64,000 nt of DNA from Callaeas wilsoni. Taxonomy: Eukaryota; Chordata; Aves; Passeriformes; Callaeidae. Below, one piece after another: positions 35,690-46,505 of the stretch (positions within the stretch are counted from its first letter, which is position 1; every line of letters begins with the position of its first letter). Under the pieces are notes generated by a model. The model made no database searches. It was not told the DNA's origin and saw only the letters and a program-made list of their open reading frames with translations. The stretch spans positions 124,001 through 188,000 of the forward strand of contig VWPU01002071.1 of the NCBI GenBank assembly GCA_013398955.1, given 5' to 3'. The position numbers and the translations under genes were made by a program.

Positions 35690-36540
35690 GGAGATTTGGC
35701 TGCAGATTTTCCTGAGAGTGGAATTGGAGAGCTTCTGGTATAGAATTAAGAAAATGACACACAAAGATGATGTTATAATGGATGTCTGCAATAGGCCACC
35801 CAACCAGATAGAACGAGTGGATAAGACCAATGGGAGCAGCCTCACATTTGAAAGTCTTGATTCTCACTAGGGACTTCATCATGATATCTGTGGAGGGTCA
35901 ACACACCATGGCATAAACAAGCTAGAAGGCTCCTGGAGTGTATTGGTGATAAATTCCTCCTACAAGTGATAGAGGATGAGGAGAGGTGCATTTCTGGATC
36001 TGATAGTCACCACTGAGGAGATTGAGAGGATTGTTGGAAATGTGGAGATTAAAGGCAGCCCTGGCTATGGGTAATAAGATGGAGGAGTTCAGGATCCTGA
36101 GGTCAGGGAGGAGAGTGAAAATCAAGTCCCACAAACCTGGACAATGGGAGAGCAGACCTTTGCCTCTTCAAAGACTTGTTCAGCGAAGACCCATGAGATA
36201 AGTTCCTAGAGGGAAGAGGCCCAAGAAAACTGGTTAATATTCAAGTATCACTTCATACAAGTTCAGCAGACCTCCGTCCCAAGTTAATAACTAGTCAGGT
36301 AAAAATGCCAGGAGGCCTGTGTGGATGAACAAAGGCCTCCTGGCCAAACTCAGAAATAAAAAGAGAGCAGATAGAGTGTGAAAACAAAGTTAGATAACCT
36401 GGGAGGAATAGGGAAACACTACCTAAGCATCCAGAGATGAAGTTGTGAAAGCTAAAGCCCAGCTGGAATATGATCTGGCCCTGATCGTCAGATAAAGGGA
36501 GATCCGCATGTGCAGAGGCAATACAAGGAAAGTGTGGGGC
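35690..36540 (+). mobile_element. CR1 LINE ORF2 endonuclease-to-linker segment, decayed
   Basis: The DNA order follows CR1 ORF2 from the late endonuclease region onward. It runs from GGAGAGCTTCTGG through a GGGACTTCATCATGATATCTG block (the conserved 'GDFNHPDICW' part of the endonuclease), AGAAGGCTCCTGGAGTGTAT, GATAAATTCCTCCTACAAGT, GATTGTTGGAAATGTGG, and AAAAATGCCAGGAGGCCTGT with GGATGAACAAAGG (the 'NARRPAWMNKELL' linker). Frameshifts and stops break every reading frame. It probably forms one ancient element with 36600-37055, with the reverse transcriptase part deleted. Confidence 0.85.
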
Positions 36541-36599
36541 CAACGCTCCATGATTTGGTTACAGTGTGAGTTATAGAATGCCGTTTTCTGTCCCAGTCT

Positions 36600-37055
36600 T
36601 TACTTACAAGAGCTCACATATGTGAGAAGGCTGAGAGTGCTGGGATTGCAGCCTAGAGAAGAGAAGGTTTGGGGGACTTGATACTCATGTGTATGAATTC
36701 CTGAAGGAAGGATGCAAAGAGGATGGAGCCAGGCCCTCTCAGTAGTGCCCAGTGACAGGTCCAGATGAATGAGCATACACTGAAATGCAAGAGGTTCCCT
36801 CTGAAGATCAGGAAACACTACGTTTTTTGTTTGTTGTTGTTGTTTTTTTTTTTCTCGCTTTGAAGGTGACTGAGCACTGGAATATGTTGCCAAGGAAGGT
36901 TGCAGAGCCTGCATTCTTAGAGATATTCAATATCTGTCTAAATAATGTGCTTGACAACTTAGTGGCCTTACTTGTGCAGTGTGGTTGGACAAGAAGACCT
37001 CCAGAAATCCCTTCCAATCTCAACTCTTCTGTAATTCTTGATTTTAAAGAAAGAT
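36600..37055 (+). mobile_element. CR1 LINE 3' segment with internal T/G expansion
   Basis: The segment contains GAGAAGGCTGAGAGTGCTGG, AGCCTAGAGAAGAGAAGG, GAGGATGGAGCCAGGC, CAGTAGTGCCCAGTGACAGG, AGATCAGGAAACACTA, GTGACTGAGCACTGGAATAT, GTTGCCAAGGAAGGTTGCAG and a GGAC..GAAGACCTCCAGAAAT tail ending near CTGTAATTCTTG. It encodes a short ORF2 C-terminal remnant (VTEHWNMLPRKVAEPAFLEI). The normal 'ttttttactgtg' site has expanded into a 32-bp T/G repeat. Confidence 0.9.
36823..36854. repeat. (GTT)n/poly-T expansion inside CR1
   Basis: The tract TTTTTTG, TTTG, several TTG units and a 12-T run replaces the short T run that CR1 normally has at this position. The microsatellite was born from a run already present in the transposon. 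Confidence 0.9.
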
Positions 37056-39620
37056 ATTAATCCAGAATAAAAGCTATGGTGTCTTGAAATAAGAAAGCTT
37101 CACAAATTTAGGATCATTTGTTTGTCTGAGAGATTGTTTCCACTCCAATCTGCAGTAACATTATCTAGAATCATTAGTAATTTTAAAAGATAATATCACC
37201 AAGTCATCTTAAATGTTGGCACACTTCATGGAAAAGTCACAAACATAACAGGGGCACCTCTGCAGCCTTCCCATACTGTGAAAACTGTCAACCTGCAGGC
37301 TGCTAACACTAGAACGATTCAAGATGTTAGCATCATGTAGAAATTCATAAATCAGAGTTCAGTGATATTTAAAAAATCTTTAAATATAACTTTTAAAATT
37401 CTCTGTTAAAGCAGAGAGTTTTAAAAATACTTCAAGAAAGCGACCATTTTAAAAGCATGTGAGATAATTTAATAATGGGTTATATTTTCAAAATCATATG
37501 TACTTCTGATTGTTCAATTGAGATTTTTTTTTCTCTTATTCTCATTAATTTTCATTGCCTAAAAGAAATGGGAAAGGAATGTGAAACATGGGAAATAGAT
37601 AAAGGAAATATTACTAAAGAATTACATAATAATTTGCCAAATATTTTAGCTCTATGTCTATTCTAATTTTTTGTTTGAGATAATAGTTATGCCATCTCCA
37701 CATTCCTTCTGGGACTATATTGTCTACAGTTCTACTTATTTTCGGTTTTATGCATTGCTAACTATTCATAGAAAAGTACACTAATATTTTTGAGCCTTGT
37801 GATGTGTAAAATCATATGGAATTATTAAAATTAGAAGTTTTATTTTAAAAAATACTTAGAAATACATTGCAAGAAAATAAGCTGAAAAAAATTTAACACA
37901 TTTCTGTTTTTTTATGTGGCCTGCATTTCAAAATAAGTGGCTTACCTTGAGCTGTAATTTCCAGTTTAATCAATTAGAGGTTCCCTCCTGGTGGTTTTTA
38001 TTTGCTTTTCTCCTAGATTTAGAAATTTTTTTATAAAATTGATATGAATAAAGCAAAGATAAATTAGAATGCCAATGCATAAAAATTAACTTCTGAGAAA
38101 ATCAGTATTAATTGCACTTAAAAAAATGGATCTATGTTCTTATAAAGGAAATAAAAATCGAAGAAATTGCTTTTCCTTCATGTAGATATCTGTAAAATCC
38201 TTGCCATCTAAAAGAATATGAATAAAAGTTAAGGTCAAGGTGCAACGGCTAAGATCAATTCTTCATAAATTTAGAAGCGTATAGATCGTGTGGACACCCA
38301 TGTCACCCCAACATGGATATCTACATTATTTATTGTAACTGAATGCTCTTCTGGGGTGTGATTAATTTATTTTTTTAATGGACATTTGCTAATTTGCTTC
38401 TCCCAAAGCGCTTATATATCTCTGTTAAATTGAAAAGAAGTTTGAAGTCAGTATCAGATGTATGTGTTTACATTACGCGCACGTAATCAAGTGAGATTTG
38501 TCCACTAAAACCATTTTGATTCTGTTAGTGTGAAGCTTGGATTTCAAGCTCTAGCAGGTTTTTAGAAATGACCTTCAATAGGCCTCTAGTCAAGGACGCT
38601 CTAGAGATAAAAAGGTCAGTTATTCAGAGACTCTCCACTTAAACCTGTACAGCAGATAAGTGAAAATTGCTAAGTGCAAGAACAAGTCTCAGCTCTTGCT
38701 TGAGAGGATCTTTCAACCTCTGACTTGAATCAGAGGTACATTTTAAACAGTTCTAATTACTTGCTTAAGCAGAACTGCTTTTAAATATATCAAGAAAGAG
38801 AAGACATGAAGAAAGAGAAGGTAGTAGTAGCTGCTCTTGGCTTAGCAACCTAACCATTAGGCACATATCCAGGAAAAGCTAAAACTAGATTCCAAATCCT
38901 CATGAAGCTCATGAATCTCAAACACATATTATAGGTAAGAGAAGGATTTTGTAATAGCAAATTATGGTAAAACCAGAGATGCGGATGACACCTAGCTAAC
39001 TCATCTCTTTGATTTTTCAACATCTTGTTTGTGGATTTCATATTACCCTGTCTTTGTACAGACAGAAAATGCCCATAAAGACACTACAAACCCTTATTTT
39101 CTCCTCCTTTCTAGCTGAACTCTGCAGCAACAAACTAAAGTAACATTTATTTGCACCTGGTTTTTTGGGGCCCCATGATTCTTTTGCACCCAGTATTACA
39201 CAGTAGCCCAGCATCACTGGGAAATAGACCTTAATCCTCACCCTCTTTTCCCCAAATCCTAGAATATCTGATACCCATGCAAAATAATATAAGGCTTTAT
39301 TTTTTTGGAAGATATTACTGGTCATTGTATTTTAGCAATATTTAACACCTTGCTTATAAATCTAGCGTAAGATTAGAAAAACACAAAGGGTTAGAAAGTA
39401 TTGAAGAGGAGACAATCTAATCTGCTGTGGGAGTAGAGAGTAAATCAACTAATCTATTTGTAGGTATCCAGATTCTCTGAAAATTTGAAAATCCAATTAT
39501 TCTCCTGCAAGTGCAAGTGCCTATGACCTCTGTGCCAAACAGCCTGGATCTGATCATACTCTTCCTGAGGCATGGATTTATGTGAGGAGCCAATTCAACT
39601 TTGTTTTGCCTCAACAATGG
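37056..39620. other. unique AT-rich DNA
   Basis: No gene recognised. Apart from the CpG-containing near-palindrome at 38472-38487, an 8-bp-arm hairpin ACCTCTGA/TCAGAGGT occurs at 38716-38737. Confidence 0.5.
38472..38487. promoter_or_regulatory. candidate bZIP-like near-palindrome with retained CpGs
   Basis: ATTACG CGCA CGTAAT has perfect 6-bp arms. It carries three CpGs in the 16 bp (two overlapping, in CGCG) inside AT-rich DNA where CpG is otherwise rare. The TTACG/CGTAA half-sites resemble PAR-bZIP or E4BP4/CREB recognition halves, but with unusual 4-bp spacing. Retained CpGs hint at constraint or unmethylated state. It is only a sequence-level suggestion. Confidence 0.22.
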
Positions 39621-39765
39621 TTGTGAGAGGCATGTGGAGAAGGGGTGCACATGTGCCACATGCAGGAGGCAACTAGAAGAAGCCTTGTCCCTGGGATGAC
39701 TTCGCCTGGCAACACCTCACATGGGACAGTCAGTAGGAGACACTGAACTCTCCAGAGGGGCTTCT

Positions 39766-39848
39766 CCAATCAGATGGTGAAAGGTTGGACTAGGCCAGTG
39801 GTCTCCTGTCAGCAGGCAGACTTTGGGAGGAGGCAGGGGCATAAAAAG
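39766..39848 (+). promoter_or_regulatory. LTR promoter: CCAAT and TATA boxes
   Basis: CCAATCAG at 39766-39773 is followed 67 bp later by ATAAAAAG at 39841-39848. That is the spacing expected for a retroviral U3 promoter firing to the right, with start expected near 39870. Confidence 0.6.
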
Positions 39849-40537
39849 CAACAGTGACACAAGACCCAGATGTTTTTAAAACTTGTTTTTTGAGTGAAGG
39901 CTCTTGGAGCTTATGCTTTTGTGTTTTGGGTGGCTTTGTAGACTGTGCTTTTGTTTTTGGGGGCCTTTTGGCCTGGAGGCTTTTGGGTCTTATTGCTTTT
40001 TGGGGCTTTATTGAGATGTGCTTTTAAGTCAGGGCTTGTGAGGTCTGCTTCTTGCCCTGGCACCAGCCTCTTTTTGTGCCTTTTGCCCTGGCCCCAGCCT
40101 GCCTTTTGGCTCTCCTGCCCTCGCTGGCTCTTGCTTGTCCTTGCGTCTGTCCTGCCTCCCTGTGTCCCTGACCAGCGTGCTGCCTGTTTGGTCTCTGTGT
40201 CTGTGCCCAAGACACCTGTGTCCAACCCTGCCCACTGCCGCAATCCTCGCCACGATCCTGTGGAGGCTTCTGGACCTCCTGCCCGAGCGCCCCTCACCTC
40301 GTGTCCGCTCACCGCGGGAGCTGTCCACAGGCACGCAGTGTGCACACCGCCTGCCTCATGGATGTCATCGGCACCCCCTGACCTCGCGTGGTAATGCCCT
40401 CTTTTTCTCTGTCTCCCCGCTCTCTCTGTCTCTTCTCTCCCCCATTCCTTTTCCATTTTCTTTCCTTCTTTTCTGTCTCTTCTAGCCCTCTTTGGCAGGG
40501 TAACTCCTTTCTATTTTGGTTTTTTTTTTTCATTACC

Positions 40538-40543
40538 AATAAA
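40538..40543 (+). terminator. LTR polyadenylation signal AATAAA
   Basis: AATAAA is followed by a TG/T-rich downstream stretch (GGTTCTTAGAT, TGTTTGTCTCATTTG), the usual arrangement for cleavage and polyadenylation at the R/U5 boundary. Confidence 0.65.
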
Positions 40544-40630
40544 TGGTTCTTAGATACAATGTTTGTCTCATTTGACCTAATTTCATTCCTGACCATCCAT
40601 TTTTAAAAGAACACCCTGCAGTTTCCCACA

Positions 40631-43600
40631 GTCGAACGCAACAATTTAGTAAGACAAAGAGAAATGAAGACACTCAGATTTCTTTTCTAACTTTTCATTA
40701 TTGCATGAAGAACTTCAGGCACAGGAGTCTGTACGATTGTGACTTTGAATAGGATATGGCCTGATGAATACCCAAAGGTGCTTGCCCATTGTTCAAAATA
40801 CAACCAAAAGATAGTAGTGGCTGTGAGAAGAATTCAGACATTTGTAAAAACAATTCAATTGCTTGTAACATTCACTTCACTCTGAAGATTTTAATTATTT
40901 AATTAAACCTTGTAAAGTGTGGCATTTCATTATTACAATTCTTAATTACAAGTGAAATGTCTATTTAAAGCTCTTGTGACTCTTTGTATTTATCATCAAA
41001 AACTATCTCCAATAATATGTAAATTACACTGCAAGCTCCCACTTGGTAAGACTTACATGAATTTAGAAATGCAGAATTTATCTGAAGAATGGCACCATTT
41101 AACATATTAATAGTGTAGTAAAAAGTATCCGGAATTTTGTGTTCTATTACACTTCCTGGAAATGCACTTATGGCTCAAAAGACTGAAAGTAAGACGGTAA
41201 GAAAAATTTGTCCTAACATATTGAGGTTTTGTATGGTTTATGGCTGAGTAAAGGCCTCAGCATAGTTATTGTTCAATTACCACGTTCCGCAATTCTAAAT
41301 TTTTGAGTAAGGTTTGTACGTACATTCCTATAAAAGTCTTCAGTCAGTACCTCTTCCCACTGATTTAAAAAGCCCTTATGAAAGTAGTAATCCTCAAATC
41401 ATAAATTAAACAGATAACTGGTTAGAGCAAATGAAAACAACAAAAAATTTAAATAATATATTTTATTTTAGTAAATGACAGAAACTAGTCATAATTTACA
41501 ATATTTCTCAACTTGTTTATGGTATGTTATTCTAATATTTAACCTTGTATTGATAAGGTACATACTTAGTTTATCATACTATACGCAATATGACTTTTTG
41601 AAGCCTTGTATGTGGTTAAAATAGAAATTTTCCCGCTAGCCAGTCACAATATGTTAAGACCAACCAAAGTTTTACAGAAAGAACCTGTCTTCAGGTGAAA
41701 AATCAAACAAATAAAGAATACTTCTAACTCTCCATTCAGAACATTCTTTCTCAGTTTATTCCTGAGTTTCTTTGTTATCTTTGAATTTGTGTATTCTTAT
41801 GAGCTCATGACTCATAATTTTTCTCTGGCCTTCTCACTAACTATCAGAAAAAAATATCTTAAACAGCTTCTGTCGTTGATCTATCCTGTTTGATGAATAT
41901 GTTGTTTGCTCAGCAGAATTTAAGTTCCCCTACCCCAGCCCCCAAGCCTTTGATTTATAGAGAACCTTTTAAATAGTAATAAATTTAAAAACTACAACAT
42001 TACTCTTTTTTTTTCCTTTAAAAGCAGCAATGTTGATAGGAAAGCTAAAAAGCTAATTATTAGAAAATAAGAATTTCACAGAAGCAATTTTAGAATTCTA
42101 AGAAAACAGATTAGTTTTTTGTACACATCAGTCAATACTGACTTGAAGACTTGAAAGACATTGCTTGATAAGGTAGGACAGGAGAGGAGTTTTGGAAATT
42201 GAATTCCATGAATATGCACACTACTTAATTTTTAGATTTCTTCATCTTCCGGTTTTGGCTCATTCTAGTTTGTTCTCTCCAGGACAATGTCCAGTTTATA
42301 TGATTCTGAGGATACTTTATTGCAGGAACAGTTCCCAGAAGGCACTGCTTCCGTCTTCTTTTCACAGTCCTCCAAAACTATTTCATCAAATTTTGCACCC
42401 TCCTGCCCTCACTACATGTTCAAAACACACTCTTAGTTTCACAAAAACATCACTCAGTTGGGCTGTGGCAGCTTCACATTATTTAAATACTCCTAAAAGA
42501 ACAACCCACAAAAGTAGTAATTAAGACACAGAAAGTCAGGGAATCAGTATGGCATCCAGGAAAAAAATGCTGTGGTGAAAATAGTCCACTCTAGGAGATA
42601 TATCCACATGAGCAATATGGACATCTTTCAGTGTTCACAGCTTAACAAACAGATCATGAACTCTTTGAACCTGATGTATTTATCAAACCTGTAGCGTATA
42701 AAGCAGATTCTGGACCTAAGCTAAATGTTGAAACTCATATGTGATCATTTTACTGTAAAGGTTAGACTAATCCTTACCATATACCAGTATGATTTATCAA
42801 AATAGGAAAGACTGTATGGGTAAGGTTTTAGTTCCCTTTATTGCACATTTATAATTACCTCTTTGGGCTACTGCCCACTCTGTAAATAAAAAAAAGCCAA
42901 ACAAACAACTGGAAAGATGACCTAAATCATACCAGGGAATTACTGACGGCTGCTATCAAAGCTACACCACAGCCATGTTTAATTTAGTATTACAGCTGCA
43001 GAGTGGGTTCTTTTCTTTTTGAGAAGAGACATAGTTTAGGTGATTATTTTAAGAGTTCATCAGTCATTGTGGGCAGAGATATAATTCTTAATTGCAATCT
43101 GGAAAGTAATAAAATATAAATAAATTATGTTGCATCTTATAAAATCTTACATTACCAGTTAACTTAACGAAGTACAGCTTTCCCCAAGCAATGGTTTTAT
43201 TTACCTTTTTTACCAAAATGCAAGAGCTGAAAACCAACTGCTGTGTATCTCTTTATTGACCTAAAAACTAGGATGTAAGTACACACACAGATAACAGGGA
43301 TGAATGTACATACAAATTTGTTTACCATTTATTTACTTGCTAATTTGTTACTGAGGCAAATATTTTCACCAAGCAAATATCAATTATTTTAGACATTCTA
43401 AAATAGTTTCATTAAATTTGTTGTTAAAATCCATGCAAAATGGAGAATAGAATTTTTTTTTTTTATTACTATGTAGATGAGATTCACCTTGCTTGCTTGA
43501 TAACCTGAATGTCTTAGTAGCTACGTTTGAGACAGTCAGCCTGGGTCCTATTATAATTTAATAGATACAGGCACCTTCTGGCACAATTCATCTGACTCAT

Positions 43601-45201
43601 TTGAGTCCAAACCCCTGCCCACATATTTTTTATATCTGTGAGAGGAGTTGAGCTTTAATGGTGGCTCTTACACTGAAGATTTAAAAAGATATTTATCCAG
43701 GTTATGCACCTGTAGATAACAAGTTCTTCCAATTTAAACAAACTCTCAGTACACTTTTTTACCTGAATTGATTTTTCCTGCTTTGAAATGGGACTCTGTG
43801 GTTGTATGTCCTAGTTATATAACCCCCAGGTCCTAGATTACAACTGTTTTGGTGCTTCATTCTGTTTATATGCTCATTCAAATCTAGTCATACTATCTCT
43901 AGCTAAGACCTACAGTGCACTGGATAGACCTCAGTGGACATTAATCCTAAGGAAGTCACAGAAACTGTTGTAAGAAAGTGCAACAGGGAAATACACACAT
44001 CATATTGTTTATGGTTATGTACTACTTTTGAATGAGCACAAATCAAATGTCTAAGTAGAATGCATCTTTGTTTCTTACTTCTTTGCTAACATGTTTGTGA
44101 AACTGTAAAATAGCGATTTGTTAATTTCTGACAATGAAATGAGAGTAAGGTATTGCGCTATCCCAGGAATCAGCATGAACCTGGAAGGGAGAGCAGAATA
44201 GGGAAAAAGAAGTTCTGTACTGAGAAATTAATTACAGCAAAGCCAATAGATTGTCTACTAAAGAATTAACACTATATCAGCAAGTCTGGTAATTCAACCA
44301 TGCCTTCAAGCACTGATTGTAGCGCAGAGACACTGCACTCCAAGGAGCCTGTATGCTCACACACGCCTGAGAAGGCCCCATGGATCAGCACATCTGGTGA
44401 CAATCTCTAGGCAGTAATAAACAGCACCATGTTATATTTTGACTCCATATCCAAAATTTTCATTTTCAGCACCTTCAGTCCTGCTATTTCAGTACTTTGA
44501 TTATGACAGTTATTTTCTTATGTTTGCCTAGTCTCTAGACGTTTCTAGCCCAAGAATTGTAGAGAATGGATTCTTAAAAGTCTTTCTATAGCGTCCCCTA
44601 AGGGTGCAGCAAAAGCCTGTATGAGGCACATAAACACAGTTCAACCCACATGTAATTGCTGACCTCATCTCTGTTCTCCCCTGCCCTGATCACTGGCTTC
44701 CTCTTTCTCACCCCAAGGCAGAAAGCAGCATGATTGGGCAGAAGCCCAAATGCTGGGGCACCTGGTCCTGTATGTAGTCTCTGACTGCTCAGTAAAAACA
44801 CTTGATAAAGACTTCTTAAATTGATGTTTCACATTGACAGGCTTCTGGGAAAGGGATAATAACGTATTGAACATTAAGGAAAAAAAAATTATGAACACTA
44901 ATGGAGGAAGGTGAGAGAAACAGGCAAGAATCATTACTGGCTTACACACTCCTGGTTGACAGTGCTCACCTGCTGATTGGTGGGTAGAGTACAAAGGTGG
45001 TTATTGCTGCCTTCATCTCCCCATGCCTCTTAGACAGACACAAGCTGCATGGAATGGACCTCTGGTGGAACCTCTATCTATACAATCTGTTTCAAATTAA
45101 AAGAAATCCTTGAAGCTTACAGATAAAATTCACTCAATTTAGAACAAGCAAAGTTCAAAAATTCTGTGTGAGTATCTTTCCTGGTCTCTAGGGGACACAG
45201 G
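40631..45201. other. unique AT-rich DNA, 4.5 kb
   Basis: No gene or transposon recognised. 40855-41000 has an unusual homeodomain-site density. The plus-strand open segment 42192-42524 starts without an ATG and matches nothing known. The region 44590-45010 is somewhat richer in GC with a 109-codon minus-strand open segment, also unrecognised. Confidence 0.45.
40855..41000. promoter_or_regulatory. candidate enhancer: homeodomain motif cluster
   Basis: Within about 145 bp are CAATTCAATTG, TTTTAATTATTTAATTAAA, ATTATTACAATT, CTTAATTACAAGTG (TAATTA next to an NKX-like CAAGTG), CATTCACTTC and GTTTAT/TATTTATCATC words. TAAT cores adjacent to other factor words recur in vertebrate developmental enhancers. 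AT-rich DNA gives TAAT often, so the clustering is suggestive only. Confidence 0.25.
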
Positions 45202-45224
45202 AAAAAAAAAAAAAAAAAAAAAAA
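45202..45224. repeat. poly-A tract (23 A)
   Basis: A pure A run followed by TAGAGAAAGAAAGAAAAAG. It could be the tail of a decayed retrocopy on the plus strand, but no source gene was recognised upstream. Confidence 0.85.
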
Positions 45225-45488
45225 TAGAGAAAGAAAGAAAAAGAAACCAAGAAACCAAACTTGACCTGAACAGGAGACAGTAAGAGCAGAGAGAATGAAG
45301 ATAAGGTCCTTGAAGATACTAACTACTTCAAGCTTAAAAAAGATAAAAGGAAAGGCTGACTTTAAAGCAGACTCACTGCAGAAACTAAGTGACACTATAA
45401 ACATGAATAGGAGTGAGGCACTATGAGCTCACTGACATGTATAAGGTGTAACCTAGACAGAGGGAGTTCAACTCCTTCATATACATTC

Positions 45489-45660
45489 AGGTTAGAAAAA
45501 AAAACCAAACAGAACCAAAGCTGAAATAAAAACTAAAAATAGAAAACAAAACAAAACAAAACAACAAAAAAGACCCCAAACCCCACCAACCAACCAATGA
45601 ACCCCCCCTCTAAAAACTCACCCAAAAAACCTCACTAGCTGTGGGCAAAAAAAGAAATGA
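45489..45660. repeat. A/C-rich low-complexity DNA with (CAAAA)n
   Basis: The plus strand is A and C with very little T or G. It includes about five CAAAA units (45545-45565), AACCAACCAACC, and a CCCCCCC run. Confidence 0.8.
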
Positions 45661-45849
45661 TATGTAATTGACCAAGAAATCAATACCTATAAGCAATCAT
45701 CTAATAAAATCCTTGATTAAAAGTTTAATAGGATGAAAAGACTCTCTTCTGACAGATCTTAAGATATATATAATAATTAAAATGTTAATACTTCTGGTAT
45801 GTTTCTTTTGGGGTTTGATTAATACTGGCAAGTTCTGGATTGACTTTCT

Positions 45850-46505
45850 TGGGGAGAATGGGCAACCAATCACCAAAAGTCTTCCACAAGGCTCAATCCT
45901 ATGGCCTGTTCTGTTCAATAGATTTTTCAATTACATGGATGCAGGAGTTGAATGTACCATTAGAAAACTGTCTGACAAACTGGGAGGTTCTGTTGATTCC
46001 CTTGAGAGACAATAGGCCTAATCAAGGGATCTAGAAAAATTAAAGCATTGAACAATTATTAATGGGATGAAATTCAACAAATCCAAGTGCTGGATTCCAC
46101 ACTTGTAACAGAATATCACCAGGCACAAGTATAAATTGGGACAGGAGTGACTGGAGAGCAGCTCCATAGAAGGTTGACAGCAGTCTTATTGGGAGCCAGC
46201 AGTGTTCTCTTGCAACGAGGAGGGCAAACCCCTTCCTGAGGTGCATCAAACGTAGCATCTCCAGCCAAAAAAAACAGTGATTATTCCACTGTATTCAGCA
46301 TTGGTACAGCCTCACCCAGAGTACTGTGTGCAGGTCTGGGCCCCACACTTTTAGAATGATCTGAAGGTCCTTGAATTAACAGAGTGGAGGATAATGAAGC
46401 TGGTGAAAGGGCTGGAAGTTGTTGGGTGAGCAGTGGCTGAGTACTCTGGATTTGTCTAGTTTAGAGAAGAGGAGGATGAGGGATGGCCTCAAGTTATTTG
46501 TTTAC
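45850..46505 (+). mobile_element. CR1 LINE ORF2 reverse transcriptase core, broken
   Basis: The DNA follows CR1 reverse transcriptase from just before motif B. LPQGSIL (codons at 45881-45901) is retained, then NRFFNYMDAGVECT, then the catalytic box that should read FADDTKLGG is damaged: it reads KLSD followed by KLGG after a small deletion that removes an aspartate. GGSVDSLE, then later blocks (GGATCTAGAAAAATTA, GAAATTCAACAAATCCAAG, GGAGAGCAGCTCCATAGAA, GAGTACTGTGTGCAGGTCTG) continue in order, with frame breaks. It stops near 46505 without the 3' tail. The copy is non-functional. Confidence 0.9.

Larger units (their letters stand above)
39622..40630 (+). mobile_element. ERV LTR, CpG-rich, probably young
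   Basis: This 1-kb LTR has a CCAAT box (39766-39773), a TATA box (39841-39848), a long T/G-rich then C-rich leader, AATAAA (40538-40543) and a terminal TTTCCCACA at 40630. The left edge lies at a TGTG between 39622 and 39652. About 18 CpGs survive between 40121 and 40420, whereas the surrounding DNA is almost CpG-free, so the copy is probably recent or was little methylated. TATA-to-poly-A spacing is about 690 bp, implying an unusually long R region. No gag, pol or env lies next to it, so it is probably a solo LTR. The opposing long frames across it are composition artefacts unless shown otherwise. Confidence 0.7.

Noticed and set aside
38716..38737. 8-bp-arm hairpin ACCTCTGA/TCAGAGGT as an RNA gene
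   Set aside because: Too short, and no extended pairing in the flanks. Hairpins of this size are common by chance.
39945..40394. 149-codon plus-strand open segment overlapping the LTR
   Set aside because: It starts without ATG support, is low-complexity (Leu, Pro, Cys and Ser from a T/C-rich leader) and overlaps an LTR leader. Composition explains it.
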